Origin: Pelomonas sp963992225
GTDB lineage: Bacteria; Pseudomonadota; Gammaproteobacteria; Burkholderiales; Burkholderiaceae_C
Assembly (NCBI GenBank): GCA_963992225.1
Contig: CAXDTK010000002.1
Location: forward strand, 20,136 to 84,135
DNA: 64,000 nucleotides
Direction: 5' to 3'
This document shows positions 52,784-62,537 of this stretch, one piece after another. The notes under the pieces are model-generated. The model saw nothing but the letters and a program-made list of their open reading frames with translations. It did not search any database and had not been told where the DNA came from. Each line of letters opens with the position of its first letter. Position 1 is the first letter of the stretch. Position numbers and translations under genes: made by a program.

Positions 52784-54072
52784 ATGAAGCGTTTCCTGGT
52801 ATTCCTTGCCGCTGCGTTGGCGGCCGTTGTGCCGGCCGCGATCTTCCGCCTCAGCGGATGGCGGCCGCATCCGGTGGTCGACACGGCTGTCTTCGGAATG
52901 GCCGTGCTGGCGGCCGGCTTCATGCTGTCCTGGGGCGCCGAAGCCGCGGAGAAGCGAATTTCCCAGGGGCTCATTCTTGCGGCGGTCGCGCTGGTGACGG
53001 TGCTTCCCGAGTACGCCGTCGACATGTACTACGCTTTCCAAGCCGGCAAGGCACCAGGATCGAACTACGTCCACTATGCAGCGGCCAACATGACCGGCGC
53101 CAACCGGTTGCTGGTAGGTGTGGCTTGGCCGCTGATGGCATTCCTTCATTGTGGACGCGCACACGCGAGCGCGCGATCGCTCTGGCCACCGTGAACGTGG
53201 TGGAGATCGGTTTCCTGTTGCTGGCAAGCCTGTACGCCTTTGCAATCATCATCAAGAACCGCATCGACCTGTGGGACACGATCGTTCTGGTGGGTGTGTT
53301 CGGCGCCTACCTGTGGCAGACCGGCCGGATGCCCAAGGTCGATGCGGGGCTCGAGGAGGACGACGAACCCGGGCCGGCCGCCGCGCTGTCGACGCTTCCG
53401 CCGGCTAGGCAGTGGGCCTGGATGGGCGGGCTGACGGTCGTCGCTGCCCTGGTCATCCTCGCGTCGGCGGAGCCTTTTGCCGAGTCGATCGTCGCCTCGG
53501 GCCGGGTGCTGGGCATCGACGAATTCCTGCTCATCCAGTGGCTGGCGCCGCTGGCCAGCGAAGCACCGGCTGTCGTCATCGCCGTTCTCTTCGTGCTTTC
53601 CGGGCGCGCCGCGGGCGGCCTGACGACGATGATCAGCGACAAGATCAACCAGTGGACACTGCTGGTCGGCATGTTGCCCTTGGCGATGAGCGTGGGCGCC
53701 GGCGGCCTGACTTATTTGCCGCTGGACGCACGGCAGCATGAAGAGTTCTTCCTGACCGCGGGGCAGTCGCTGTTCGGCGTCGCGCTGCTGCTGCGACTGC
53801 GCTTCAGCCTGGTGTCGGCGCTGGCGCTCGCGGCCCTCTTTTCGGTGCAGATCGTCATCGCATTCATCTACCGCAACGACGCCGTGCGCGCCATCGAATC
53901 TCTCACGTTGCTCGGATGGCTGTATCTGGGGCTGGCGGCAGTGCTTTTCGTGTTCGGCGCCCCCAGCGTCCTGCGAGCACTTGCCGGATTGCGCGCGGCG
54001 GTTTCCGAACACAGGCTCGCCGCAGCTGCCTCGGCCGGGTCGGGAGCGAACGAGGCGGCGCCGAAGACCTGA
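52784..54072 (+). pseudogene. Sodium/calcium exchanger-family protein, frameshifted
   Basis: Two frames make one CaCA-family antiporter. From ATG 52784: MKRFLVFLAAALAAVVPAAIF, the first alpha repeat VLPEYAVDMYYAFQAG and ANMTGANRLLVGVAWPLMAFLH. At about 53149 the reading phase slips by one base (one base missing) and continues LWTRTRERAIALATVNVVEIGFL, then the second repeat LAPLASEAPAVVIAVLF and SDKINQWTLLVGMLP, to a stop at 54070-54072. Total about 430 residues, normal for the family. No homopolymer explains it, so it is a real frameshift or a base-calling error. It lies upstream of the dsbD-type gene. Confidence 0.82.
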
Positions 54073-54161
54073 CGCCCGGTCGCGCAAACCGGGCGGAGTT
54101 GGCTGGCGAGGATGCTGCCAGCGCGGGCAACGTCGGCGTCGCAACTACACTGACGCGTGCC

Positions 54162-56348
54162 ATGAAACCATTGATTCGTCTTGCCGGATTGCTCGTCGCC
54201 CTGCCCCTGTCCGTTCTGGCACAGCCAAGCGTCGTCACCACCGACTACGTGCGCGCCGAACTGGTCGCCCATGCGCCAGATGGCGTTGCACCAGGCAAGG
54301 CAGTGTGGCTTGGACTGTCCATCCAGCACCAGCCTGATTGGCATTCGTACTGGAAGAACCCGGGCGACTCGGGTTTGCCGACCCGGCTGGGCTGGAGCCT
54401 TCCAAGCGGCGTTCAGGCCGGCGAGATTGAATGGCCGACGCCCAAGCGGCTCCCTCTGGGACCGCTGATGAACTATGGCTACGACGACAAGGTCCTGCTG
54501 CCAGTCTCGCTCGCCATCCCCGAAGGTTTCACCGGGCCGACGCTCGACGTGAAGCTGAAAGCTGACTGGCTGGTGTGCAAGCACATCTGCGTCCCCGAGT
54601 CCGGCGAATTTTCTCTGCGTGTTCCTGCACAGGCAGCCACCGTTGGACACGCCGCCTTGTTTGCCGACGCGCGATCGCGACTGCCGGAAACGCTCGAAAA
54701 GGCGCGCGGCACAGCGCACCTCGAAGGCCAGAGACTTGTGGTGGAGATCAGCGGATTGCCGCCCGCGTCCGCCGGGCAAACCCTGCAGCTCTTTCCGGAG
54801 ACCGCCGGCGTCATCGACCCCGCGGCCATGATCGAACAGCAGTGGATGGGGGACCGATGGCTGGCCAAAGTTCCCCTGTCGGCGCACCGCAGTGCGAGTC
54901 CGGCCGAGATGCACGCCGTGCTGGTTGCCGCCGGGCAGCCCGCCGGGATGCGCGTACGCCTGGACATTGCAGGGCCGTGGCCCACCGTCGAAGCGACGCC
55001 TGCGCCGACACCCGTCACCTCGGGCGCATCGGACATCCCGCCGCAAAGCGGTGCGCCCTTCGTCGCCGCGATGGGCTTGGCCCTGCTTGGCGGGCTGCTG
55101 CTCAACCTGATGCCATGTGTGTTTCCCGTGTTGTCGCTGAAGGTGCTGGGCTTCGCTCGCGCCGGACAGCGCCGGCGTACCGTGATCGCCGGTGGCCTCG
55201 CCTACACCGTGGGGGTGATCGTGTCCTTCGTGGCGCTCGCGGGCCTCTTGCTCGGCCTGCGCGCAGGCGGCGAACAACTCGGTTGGGGCTTCCAGCTTCA
55301 GTCGCCGTTCGTTGTTGCTGCGCTGGCCGTGCTCTTTACCTTGATCGGATTGAACCTCGCCGGCGTCTTCGAGTTCACGAGTGTGCTGCCTGACCCGGTG
55401 GCCACGTGGCGCATCCGACATCCGGTGGCGGACCATGCGCTGACCGGTGCCCTTGCCGTCGCCGTCGCATCCCCGTGCACTGCCCCGTTCATGGGCGCGG
55501 CGCTCGGTGCTGCGCTGACACTTCCCGCAACCCAGGCCTTGACGGTATTCGCCGCGCTCGGTCTCGGCATGTCCCTGCCCTATCTCGCTGCGAGCGTGCT
55601 GCCGGGCTTCGCGCGGCGCCTGCCGCGGCCCGGCGCATGGATGCAGCACTTCAGGGTTTTCCTGGCGTTTCCGATGTTCGCCACCGTCGTGTGGCTGGTA
55701 TGGGTGCTCGGCCATCAATCCGGTGTCGATGCGGCGGCCGGCCTGCTGGCGGTGCTCGTCGCCATCGCCTTGCTGGCATGGTCCGTCGGCAGTGCACACC
55801 TGGGCCGCAAGGGCCGCTTGGGCTTCGGTTCGGTGGCGGTGCTGGCGCTCGCCGCTGCACTTGCCTGGGCTTGGCCCGCGCTCGATCCGGCGCTGAGCAC
55901 GGCGGTCGGTACGCCAGCGCAGGGGCGCTGGCAAGCGTGGTCGCCCGGGGCCGTTGCCCAGGCCCAGGCCCAAGGGCGGCCGGTCTTCGTCGATTTCACG
56001 GCTGCATGGTGCGTCACCTGTCAGCTGAACAAGCGAACCACTTTGTCCGATCCCGACGTGTTGGCCGATTTCGAACGGCGACAGGTCGTGCTGCTGCGAG
56101 CCGACTGGACACGCCGCGATCCGGCCATCACGCAGGAGTTGGCCCGGCTGGGCCGCAGCGGCGTTCCTGTGTATGCGCTCTACTCTCCCACTGCGAGAGG
56201 TCCGCTTGTGCTGCCGGAAATCCTCCGGGCGCAGGACCTGCATCAGGCGCTCGCCGGCGTTGCGGATGTCGAGCCGGTGAAAGCGGCCGCCATGCCGGCG
56301 CCATCGGGCCAACCGGCCCGCTCCAACGTGCAGGCACAGAGTCGATGA
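54162..56348 (+). CDS. DsbD/ScsB-type protein-disulfide reductase
   Basis: A 728-residue thiol-disulfide transporter. Signal peptide (MKPLIRLAGLLVALPLSVLA), a periplasmic DsbD-alpha-like domain with DWLVCKHICVPESG, eight-helix CcdA-type core with LNLMPCVFPVLSLKVLG and ASPCTAPFMGAALG, and a C-terminal thioredoxin domain with AAWCVTCQLNK. This is the full DsbD set of Cys pairs. It passes cytoplasmic electrons to the periplasm, repairing copper-damaged thiols. ATG 54162 begins after a weak site; the stop overlaps the next gene (ATGA). Confidence 0.93.
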   Translation: MKPLIRLAGLLVALPLSVLAQPSVVTTDYVRAELVAHAPDGVAPGKAVWLGLSIQHQPDWHSYWKNPGDSGLPTRLGWSLPSGVQAGEIEWPTPKRLPLGPLMNYGYDDKVLLPVSLAIPEGFTGPTLDVKLKADWLVCKHICVPESGEFSLRVPAQAATVGHAALFADARSRLPETLEKARGTAHLEGQRLVVEISGLPPASAGQTLQLFPETAGVIDPAAMIEQQWMGDRWLAKVPLSAHRSASPAEMHAVLVAAGQPAGMRVRLDIAGPWPTVEATPAPTPVTSGASDIPPQSGAPFVAAMGLALLGGLLLNLMPCVFPVLSLKVLGFARAGQRRRTVIAGGLAYTVGVIVSFVALAGLLLGLRAGGEQLGWGFQLQSPFVVAALAVLFTLIGLNLAGVFEFTSVLPDPVATWRIRHPVADHALTGALAVAVASPCTAPFMGAALGAALTLPATQALTVFAALGLGMSLPYLAASVLPGFARRLPRPGAWMQHFRVFLAFPMFATVVWLVWVLGHQSGVDAAAGLLAVLVAIALLAWSVGSAHLGRKGRLGFGSVAVLALAAALAWAWPALDPALSTAVGTPAQGRWQAWSPGAVAQAQAQGRPVFVDFTAAWCVTCQLNKRTTLSDPDVLADFERRQVVLLRADWTRRDPAITQELARLGRSGVPVYALYSPTARGPLVLPEILRAQDLHQALAGVADVEPVKAAAMPAPSGQPARSNVQAQSR

Positions 56349-56878
56349 AACGCTACCTCCTTCCGCTGCTGGTGTTCGTCGTGCTGGTCGGCTTTCTTGC
56401 GGTCGGGCTGAAGCTGAACCCTCGAGAAGTGCCGTCGCCGCTGATCGACAAGCCGGCGCCCGGGTTCAGCCTGCCGCTGCTGGACGCGCCCGACCAGCGA
56501 CTCGCCGGGCACGACCTGAAGGGCCAGGTCTGGCTGCTCAACGTCTGGGCGTCGTGGTGCGCCGCCTGCCTGCAGGAGCACCCTCTGCTGGTCGAGCTAT
56601 CGAAGACCGGCCGCGTCAAGCTGTATGGCCTGAACTACAAAGACAAACGCGAGGACGCGCTCGCCTGGCTTCAGCGCCATGGCAACCCTTATGTGCGATC
56701 GCTGTCCGACACCGAAGGCCGGGTCGGCATCGACTTCGGCGTCTATGGCGTGCCCGAGACCTTCGTGATCGACTCGAAGGGTGTGATCCGCCTGAAGCAC
56801 ATCGGACCGGTGACCCCCGAGGTGTTGCGCGGCACGATCCTGCCGCTGGTCGACAAGCTGCGCAAGCCTGATGCGTAG
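56345..56878 (+). CDS. DsbE/CcmG-type thioredoxin
   Basis: A 177-residue membrane-anchored thioredoxin. One N-terminal anchor (LLVFVVLVGFLAVGLKL), DKPAPGFSLPLLD, the active site WASWCAACLQEH (CxxC at about 72-75), and YGVPETFVIDSKGVI with the cis-Pro. It is the CcmG/DsbE type that reduces apocytochrome c or other periplasmic disulfides. ATG 56345 overlaps the DsbD-type stop. The pair likely forms a reductive relay. Confidence 0.93.
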   Translation: MKRYLLPLLVFVVLVGFLAVGLKLNPREVPSPLIDKPAPGFSLPLLDAPDQRLAGHDLKGQVWLLNVWASWCAACLQEHPLLVELSKTGRVKLYGLNYKDKREDALAWLQRHGNPYVRSLSDTEGRVGIDFGVYGVPETFVIDSKGVIRLKHIGPVTPEVLRGTILPLVDKLRKPDA

Positions 56879-56999
56879 CCTGTGCGTGCGGCGCCTGCCG
56901 GAGGCGAGGGCATTCAACGTCCGACCCGTTCTCGGATCGGTTGTCGCCGGCATTGCGCGTCGTTTGCCGGACGTGAAGCATGGTTTGGCACGCTGCCCG

Positions 57000-57219
57000 T
57001 TGGCTTCGAATCGAGGAAGGGCGCGACAAGTTGTTGCAGATAGGCAGTCAGCCAGTTGCTCAGCGTGCCGACAAACTGCACGCCGCCCTCGCGTCAGGTG
57101 GACGGAATGATGGCCGTCTCCACGAAATTGCGCTCGACCCCGTAGAACGCCGTCGGCTCGTGGTTCTCGTTGAGCAACCCCATGGGGATGAGGAACAGTC
57201 CCGCCCGCAGCGACCAGTC
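57000..57219 (-). pseudogene. Porin gene fragment
   Basis: On minus, the frame from 57219 reads DWSLRAGLFLIPMGLLNENH, then EPTAFYGVERNFVETAIIPST, a TGA at 57096-57094, then REGGVQFVGTLSNWLTAYLQ. This is a characteristic internal block of phosphate-selective/OprP-like porins (LRAGLFLVPVG...YGVERN...IIPTTWREGG), with TGG changed to TGA at the conserved Trp. Nothing else of a porin remains in the 56879-57395 gap. The fragment ends near 57219, next to the transposon end. Confidence 0.55.
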
Positions 57220-57235
57220 CGGGGTCCCCGCTCAC

Positions 57236-57252
57236 ACAAGAGAAGTTGTAAC
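57236..57252 (+). repeat. Left-end repeat 1 of tni element
   Basis: ACAAGAGAAGTTGTAAC, 17 bases identical to the second left copy at 57318. Likely a transposase binding site. The inverted form occurs at 62515-62528. Confidence 0.75.
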
Positions 57253-57317
57253 TCATCGGTCGAACCATCTTCCCGGGCAACGCTGACAGCGACGATGGGT
57301 TACTGAGGGCGCGTGCG

Positions 57318-57334
57318 ACAAGAGAAGTTGTAAC
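57318..57334 (+). repeat. Left-end repeat 2 of tni element
   Basis: An exact 17-base second copy of ACAAGAGAAGTTGTAAC, 82 bases from the first and 62 bases before the transposase ATG. Could also be bound for autoregulation. Confidence 0.75.
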
Positions 57335-57395
57335 GAGGGGCGCGGTTCAACTATTCTTGTGCGACCGCCGACGGCGGCTTGAGCGGGAGGCACGC

Positions 57396-59387
57396 ATGCC
57401 CAGACGCGCTCGCATTGGCACGGCGGCCTGGCCCGGCCAAGCCGCCGTGCCCGATCAGGTTCGGCCGGATCTCTGGACTCAGGTCGATGCAGACGCCTTG
57501 CCGGAAGACCGGCGAGAGTTGTTCTTGCGTCGCAAGACGGGCATCCAGCTCTACTTCGACGGTGCGACCGAGGCCGACATTCGGGAGGCCTGCGGGTTCG
57601 GGCGCTCACACATCTATCGCCTCATCACGGAGCGCTGCCTGGCGCAGAATCCGGATGGCAATGCGAACGGCTGGCGCGGTGCGCTGCCGCATCGCCGAGT
57701 GAAGGAATGGTCTCGAACGACGCCGCTCGAGGTCAGCGATGCGGGGGCCGGGGCCGCTGGGGCTCTCCAATGGCTGTTCGAGTCGCCAGGCGGCTCCGAG
57801 CTCGAGGCCAGGTTCCGCAAGCACATCCTGGGCAGGCTGCCGAAGCTCGCCGCCGCGAAGCGCCCGAAGCAGGAGCTCTTCACTTGGTTCATCAAGGAAC
57901 TGCGCGCGGCCGGCCTCGAGGCGCGAGGCGAGTGGCCCTTCAACGTCGAGAAGCTCGGCTACGTCAGCATCTGCAAGTTCATCGACAAGGTCATGGACGA
58001 GAACCCTCGACGCCAGCGGCAGCTGCTCGGTGGCCATGAGGCTGAGCGCAAGGCGCGCGCCGGCGACGGCGCCGACAGGCCACTGCTGCGCGTGTTCCAA
58101 CGGGTGGAGTGCGATGCCCACAAGCTCGACTCGCGCATGGTGGTGGCCATTCCATCGCCGCACGGCGGCTACGAGACCCGCAAGATTCGTCGTCTGTGGG
58201 TCATCGTCATCATCGAGGTCGAGTCTCGTGCCGTGCTCGGCTACCACCTCAGCCTGCACCCGGAATGCAGCGCCGAGGACGTGCTGCGAACCGTCAAACG
58301 CGCGTTGACGCGCTGGGCGCCGCGCGAGTTGCTGTGGAGCGGCAACGCGTACGTCGAGGGCGCAGGCCTACCGTCGGCGCACCACGAGCGCTACCTGGGC
58401 GCCTGCTGGGACGAGTTCAGCGTCGATGGCGCGATGGCCAACATCTGCGACCGAGTCGAACGGCAGCTGCGCGAGGTTGTCGGTTCGACCATTCTCAAGC
58501 CGCAGGACCCCACCAGCTACACCAGCCGGCGCAGCAAGGACGACCGCCCGTTCATCGAGTCCTTCTTCGGCCAGCTCGCCAGGGGAGGCTTTCATCGGCT
58601 GTCGACCACGACCGGCAGCAAGCTGAGCGACAAGCGCGGCGCGGACCCTTGCGAGACGGCGGCGGAGACTCAGTTCCAGCTCGAGTACGCCGAAGAGCTC
58701 CTCGACACCCTCATCGCCAACTACAACGTGCGCCCGCACTCCGGCCTGGGCTGGCGCAGCCCGCTGGCCCAGCTCGACTTCCTGACCAGCCGTGAACCAG
58801 AACGCATCCGCCAGGCCGATGCCGGCGAGGTCCAGCGCATGGTGAGCGTCCGCAAGCTGTGCACCCTGAAGGGAGGCGTCAGCACAGGCCGACGGCCGTA
58901 CTTCCAGTTCGCAAGCGCACGCTACTCGGCCGAATGGCTCGCCCTGCGCACGGACCTGCTCGGCAAGTTGCTGTGGCTGCAACTGGAGGACGAGGACGAC
59001 GCCCGCTTCGCAAGCGTGTCGAACGAGCGCGGCGAGTTCCTGGGCGTTGTCCGGGCCGCGCCGCCGTGGAACCGGTCGCCGCACACCCTTTACATGCGCC
59101 AGGCCATCCGGGGGCTCGAGAAGCGCCGCATGTTGCACCTCAGCGGGCAATGTGATGCGGTCGAAGAACTCATCCGCTATGCCGAAGGCTCGAAGGACAA
59201 GAAGTTGCCGCCACACCCGGCGTACCTGGAGGCCAGAAGGGTGCTGCAAAAGCACGCCCAGGCGCTGGCGGGCCAACCGGTGCCTGGCACGCCGGCACCC
59301 CATGGCGAGGCATCGGATCCTCCGCCCGGCGTAACGCATGAACCCCGACGTCCGCTGCCATCCATGCAGATGGCCAAGACCTGGTGA
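57396..59387 (+). CDS. tniA: TniA/TnsB-like DDE transposase
   Basis: A 663-residue DDE transposase of the rve superfamily. An N-terminal helix-turn-helix (ATEADIREACGFGRSHIYRL) precedes the catalytic core: first Asp in FQRVECDAHKLDS, second in CWDEFSVDGAMAN, and Glu in DDRPFIESFFGQLARGGFH. The C-terminal domain contains YNVRPHSGLGWRSP, typical of TniA. ATG 57396 has GCGGGAGG upstream. It cuts and joins the element ends, with the ATPase and TniQ choosing the target. Confidence 0.92.
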   Translation: MPRRARIGTAAWPGQAAVPDQVRPDLWTQVDADALPEDRRELFLRRKTGIQLYFDGATEADIREACGFGRSHIYRLITERCLAQNPDGNANGWRGALPHRRVKEWSRTTPLEVSDAGAGAAGALQWLFESPGGSELEARFRKHILGRLPKLAAAKRPKQELFTWFIKELRAAGLEARGEWPFNVEKLGYVSICKFIDKVMDENPRRQRQLLGGHEAERKARAGDGADRPLLRVFQRVECDAHKLDSRMVVAIPSPHGGYETRKIRRLWVIVIIEVESRAVLGYHLSLHPECSAEDVLRTVKRALTRWAPRELLWSGNAYVEGAGLPSAHHERYLGACWDEFSVDGAMANICDRVERQLREVVGSTILKPQDPTSYTSRRSKDDRPFIESFFGQLARGGFHRLSTTTGSKLSDKRGADPCETAAETQFQLEYAEELLDTLIANYNVRPHSGLGWRSPLAQLDFLTSREPERIRQADAGEVQRMVSVRKLCTLKGGVSTGRRPYFQFASARYSAEWLALRTDLLGKLLWLQLEDEDDARFASVSNERGEFLGVVRAAPPWNRSPHTLYMRQAIRGLEKRRMLHLSGQCDAVEELIRYAEGSKDKKLPPHPAYLEARRVLQKHAQALAGQPVPGTPAPHGEASDPPPGVTHEPRRPLPSMQMAKTW

Positions 59388-59394
59388 CCTGGTG

Positions 59395-60417
59395 ATGGAG
59401 GCCGATTCGTCCAGCCCGCTGGTCGCGGAGCACCTGCCCAGGAACCACCCGGTGGTCACGCGCGACTACTCGCTTTTCACCCCGGCCATCTCCGAGATGG
59501 TGGACACGGTGGGCCGCTGGATCGACGACCAGGTCGATGGCGCGACCATCTTCGGCCCGTCGCGCTTCGGCAAGTCAAGCGCCGTGGACCACTGGCTGCA
59601 GACGCTGTTGTCGCAGCGCTGTGGTGGGCACGTCCCGATGATCGTGTGGAGTCACACGGATTCCGGCGGCGCAGCCTCGGTCGGGCGCTTCCATGCCCAC
59701 CTGCTGCACGCCAGCCGACACCCCCTGGCCAAGGCAGCACGCAGCCCCCTCGACCGTCAGCACATGCTCATTGAGCGCTGGGCAGAGCTGGCGTCTCAGG
59801 GCGGCGGGCGCTTCCTGGTCCTGGTCATCGACGAAGCGCAGGGCATGACGCAGCGGGAGTGGCTGTGGCTGGTCGAGCTGCACAGCCTGCTCGAGAAGGA
59901 GCGCATCCGCTTGTGCGTCTTCTCGGTCGCCTCGCTCCAGGTGTTCGACGAACCGGTTGGCATGGCCATGTCCGGCGGTGCGCACGTCGCGGCCCGCTTC
60001 ATGCTGGCCTCGGCGCCGTTCCACGGCATCCGGGATGTCGACGAACTTCGCTTCGTCCTGTCCGGCTACGACGAGGGGACCGAGTGGCCACCCCGCTCTG
60101 GAATCTCGTTCACGGCGGGCCTCGCGCCCGAAGCGTGGGCCGGTGGGTTCAGGATGGCCCACCATGCCGAAGGCCTGATGCAGGCGATGGTGCTCGAACT
60201 GCCTGCCAAGTACGAGGGCCCCATCGAGTTCCCGATGAAGACGGTGGCACAGGCCGCCCGGCATGCCCTGCTGCGCATCGCCGGCGGCGCTGAACCTCGG
60301 GATGTGATGTCCATCGACTCGTGGCGACGCATCGTCGCCGGCTGCGGTCATCAGGCACTCATGGCCATCGTGACGGCCTTGTCGCCGCGCTTGAAGCGCA
60401 GCGGATCGCGTGCATGA
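59395..60417 (+). CDS. tniB: TniB/TnsC-like AAA ATPase
   Basis: A 340-residue ATPase: Walker A GPSRFGKSSAVDHW (about 54-62), Walker B LVLVIDEAQGM, and LLEKERIRLCVFSVASLQ as sensor region. It belongs to the TniB family that activates the transposase and marks the target. ATG 59395 is used; ATG 59338 lies inside tniA. Its stop overlaps the tniQ start (ATGA). Confidence 0.9.
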   Translation: MEADSSSPLVAEHLPRNHPVVTRDYSLFTPAISEMVDTVGRWIDDQVDGATIFGPSRFGKSSAVDHWLQTLLSQRCGGHVPMIVWSHTDSGGAASVGRFHAHLLHASRHPLAKAARSPLDRQHMLIERWAELASQGGGRFLVLVIDEAQGMTQREWLWLVELHSLLEKERIRLCVFSVASLQVFDEPVGMAMSGGAHVAARFMLASAPFHGIRDVDELRFVLSGYDEGTEWPPRSGISFTAGLAPEAWAGGFRMAHHAEGLMQAMVLELPAKYEGPIEFPMKTVAQAARHALLRIAGGAEPRDVMSIDSWRRIVAGCGHQALMAIVTALSPRLKRSGSRA

Positions 60418-62480
60418 CCACCGGCCCATCCGCGCGGCTGACCTGGCACCAGGGCAGTGTCCTGCCCTACTCCTCGCTCTGGCACACGGTTCAACGAGCG
60501 ATGTCGCTGAACGCGCTGCGGCCCAAGGAGTTGGCGTTCTGCGGCCGCGGGGCTGACCAAGCCGGCATCCCACGGCACGTCAACCTGCTCTACAACGAAG
60601 CGGTTGACGGCCTGTGCGGCGCTCGCGTCGAAGCGCTGTCGATGCGGTCCCTGGCGCAGGCGTTGGGCGAGCAGGAAGCGGTGTTCGCATGGGCTCACCT
60701 GGGCCGCCTGCCGAGGTCGGTTCGCTCGCTCATCGCCCCGGGTATTCGTGTTTGCAGGACGTGCATGGCTCGGGGGTACCACAGCGCGCTGTACTCGCTG
60801 AGGCTGCTGCAGACCTGCCCGATTCACGGCTGCGAACTCGACGACCGCTGCAACTGCGGGGAGCTCTTCGCCGACGACCAGGTGGTCCTGCACCACATGA
60901 ACGCTGGTTACTGCCGGTGTGGCCGCATGGCGTACTTCACCGGCCAGACGTGCCGTCGTCCGACCATGCGGCACGATGAGACGGCGCCGATGTCGGTGGT
61001 CGCGACGTGGCTGGAACGGCTGGCGGGTGTCATTCGGCCATCGCCGGGCGATCACCAGGCCCAGCGGGCACACGACCGGATCCTTCTGGACTCCGTCGGC
61101 GCCTGGTGCGCTGAGTTGAACCTCGGCAATCCTGGCTCGGCGATCACCCGCGACCCGCAGCCTCTGCGAGTGAGCATCAGCGTGGCGCGGCTGTCCACCA
61201 TCGAGTGCGCAAACGCCGTCCGTCCAGCAACGCACAGTCGCCAGGGCGCAGCGTCGACTCGCGGCCGGCACAGCATCTACTGGTCCACTGACGATGCGAC
61301 GACGACCTACCGATCATTGGCGCGTCACATCAGGCGACACGTGGCCAGGGGCGCCGAGGCGCACGCGATCGACTTCATGCTGAACCCGGATCCTCTGCAG
61401 ATGGGCGCCAGGATGCGCGCGCAGCACCCGGCGATGGTGGCGTTCGCCGATCTGATGTTCACGGAGTGCATGGAGACCTATGCGGGCCTGCGGCGGTGGC
61501 CCTATCGCGACCCGCGGGCAGGTGCGACCAGCAGGGTCCGGGACGGGCTTGCCCATCTGAGCCTCGACGGCGGTCACGACTGCCCGCCGGCGCTACGCGA
61601 AGCGCGATTGGCCTGGGTGCGCAGGCAGGCGGCCGCAACTGCGATCACGCACGCTTGGCGACGGGCACAGATGCTCGCCGTTCACGCGGCCGCCACCGGA
61701 TTCGCTGACTGGAGTGCAGCCACCGAGAGGTACTTGCCGGTTGGGGCCATCTCGTCAACGCACATCGATCGGCCCAAGCCGAGCGGGACGGCCTTCTGGT
61801 TCGACGCCCCACCGCCGTACCAGGTGACTTGGGCGGCGGTGGTCAGCGGCGAGCACCTGCGCTTTGTCAGCGCACCGGCAATGCCCAGGATCGACTGGAC
61901 GCTGCCGCGTTCGAGCAAGGCCCAGCGGCAGGCAACCTGGTCCGAGGCCAAACGGCGGAGGGTCTCGGAGCTGCGCGGGGCCTGCGGCGGCCCATGCCTC
62001 ACCTGGTCGGCGCACGCCGGCTGGGAAGTGCTCCCGTCAGCCAGCCCCGCGACTGCGCCGGTCAAGCGTCACCGGCTGCTCGGCGTCGCCGGCGCGCCGC
62101 GGTTCTGGGTGTTTGCATGGGCAGGCGGCTTTGCAGCGACGATGTGCGAGATCAGGGTCCAGGCCTTCGGCGCCACGGCCCGCGAAGCCATCGACGCACT
62201 GAGGTCGGCCGTTCGGCAGCACAGCAGGCAATGTCCGCAGGTCAACGCAGCGCCGTCCCTGCCGTCGTCCGAACCTGAGCCCCTGCCGCCGGAAGACCAA
62301 CCTGAATACGAGCTGCGGGTGAGTCGTGTACTGCACGCGCACGGCTTCTGGCGAAGGCCTTGGATGTTCCGCAATATCGCCCAGGAGCATCTGGCTTCGG
62401 TCCAAGGCCGATCTGGCGAGGGCAACCCTGATGATCGGCCGCCGACCGGCGACATTGCTGTGCCGAGCGAATCGGCGTAG
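60414..62480 (+). CDS. tniQ: TniQ-like target-selection protein
   Basis: A 688-residue TniQ-family protein. The N-terminal TniQ domain contains zinc-binding sites: RVCRTCMARGYHS, LLQTCPIHGCELDD and RCNCGE then YCRCGRM. This CxxC-H-C-H arrangement defines TniQ. The C-terminal 450 residues are basic with repeated Arg/Trp patches and are longer than in Tn5053 TniQ (about 400 total), similar in size to TnsD. ATG 60414 overlaps the tniB stop. Confidence 0.85.
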   Translation: MTTGPSARLTWHQGSVLPYSSLWHTVQRAMSLNALRPKELAFCGRGADQAGIPRHVNLLYNEAVDGLCGARVEALSMRSLAQALGEQEAVFAWAHLGRLPRSVRSLIAPGIRVCRTCMARGYHSALYSLRLLQTCPIHGCELDDRCNCGELFADDQVVLHHMNAGYCRCGRMAYFTGQTCRRPTMRHDETAPMSVVATWLERLAGVIRPSPGDHQAQRAHDRILLDSVGAWCAELNLGNPGSAITRDPQPLRVSISVARLSTIECANAVRPATHSRQGAASTRGRHSIYWSTDDATTTYRSLARHIRRHVARGAEAHAIDFMLNPDPLQMGARMRAQHPAMVAFADLMFTECMETYAGLRRWPYRDPRAGATSRVRDGLAHLSLDGGHDCPPALREARLAWVRRQAAATAITHAWRRAQMLAVHAAATGFADWSAATERYLPVGAISSTHIDRPKPSGTAFWFDAPPPYQVTWAAVVSGEHLRFVSAPAMPRIDWTLPRSSKAQRQATWSEAKRRRVSELRGACGGPCLTWSAHAGWEVLPSASPATAPVKRHRLLGVAGAPRFWVFAWAGGFAATMCEIRVQAFGATAREAIDALRSAVRQHSRQCPQVNAAPSLPSSEPEPLPPEDQPEYELRVSRVLHAHGFWRRPWMFRNIAQEHLASVQGRSGEGNPDDRPPTGDIAVPSESA

Positions 62481-62514
62481 CGTGCACGGTTGCTCGTCCC
62501 CTCGCCGCATAGAA

Positions 62515-62528
62515 CACAACTTCTCTTG
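62515..62528 (-). repeat. Right-end repeat 1 of tni element
   Basis: CACAACTTCTCTTG; the reverse complement CAAGAGAAGTTGTG shares the first 13 bases with CAAGAGAAGTTGTAAC of the left copies, so the two ends are inverted repeats. Confidence 0.75.
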
Positions 62529-62537
62529 CCGCTTGAG

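Noticed and set aside
53140..53160. Programmed frameshift in the exchanger
   Set aside because: No slippery heptamer or following structure is visible, so mutation or sequence error is more likely.
53868..56312. An 814-residue open frame on minus
   Set aside because: It is antisense to the DsbD-type gene, which has all Cys motifs.
57025..57036. GACAAGTTGTTG as a third left transposon repeat
   Set aside because: It matches the motif only partly and lies inside the porin fragment, 200 bases out; probably chance.
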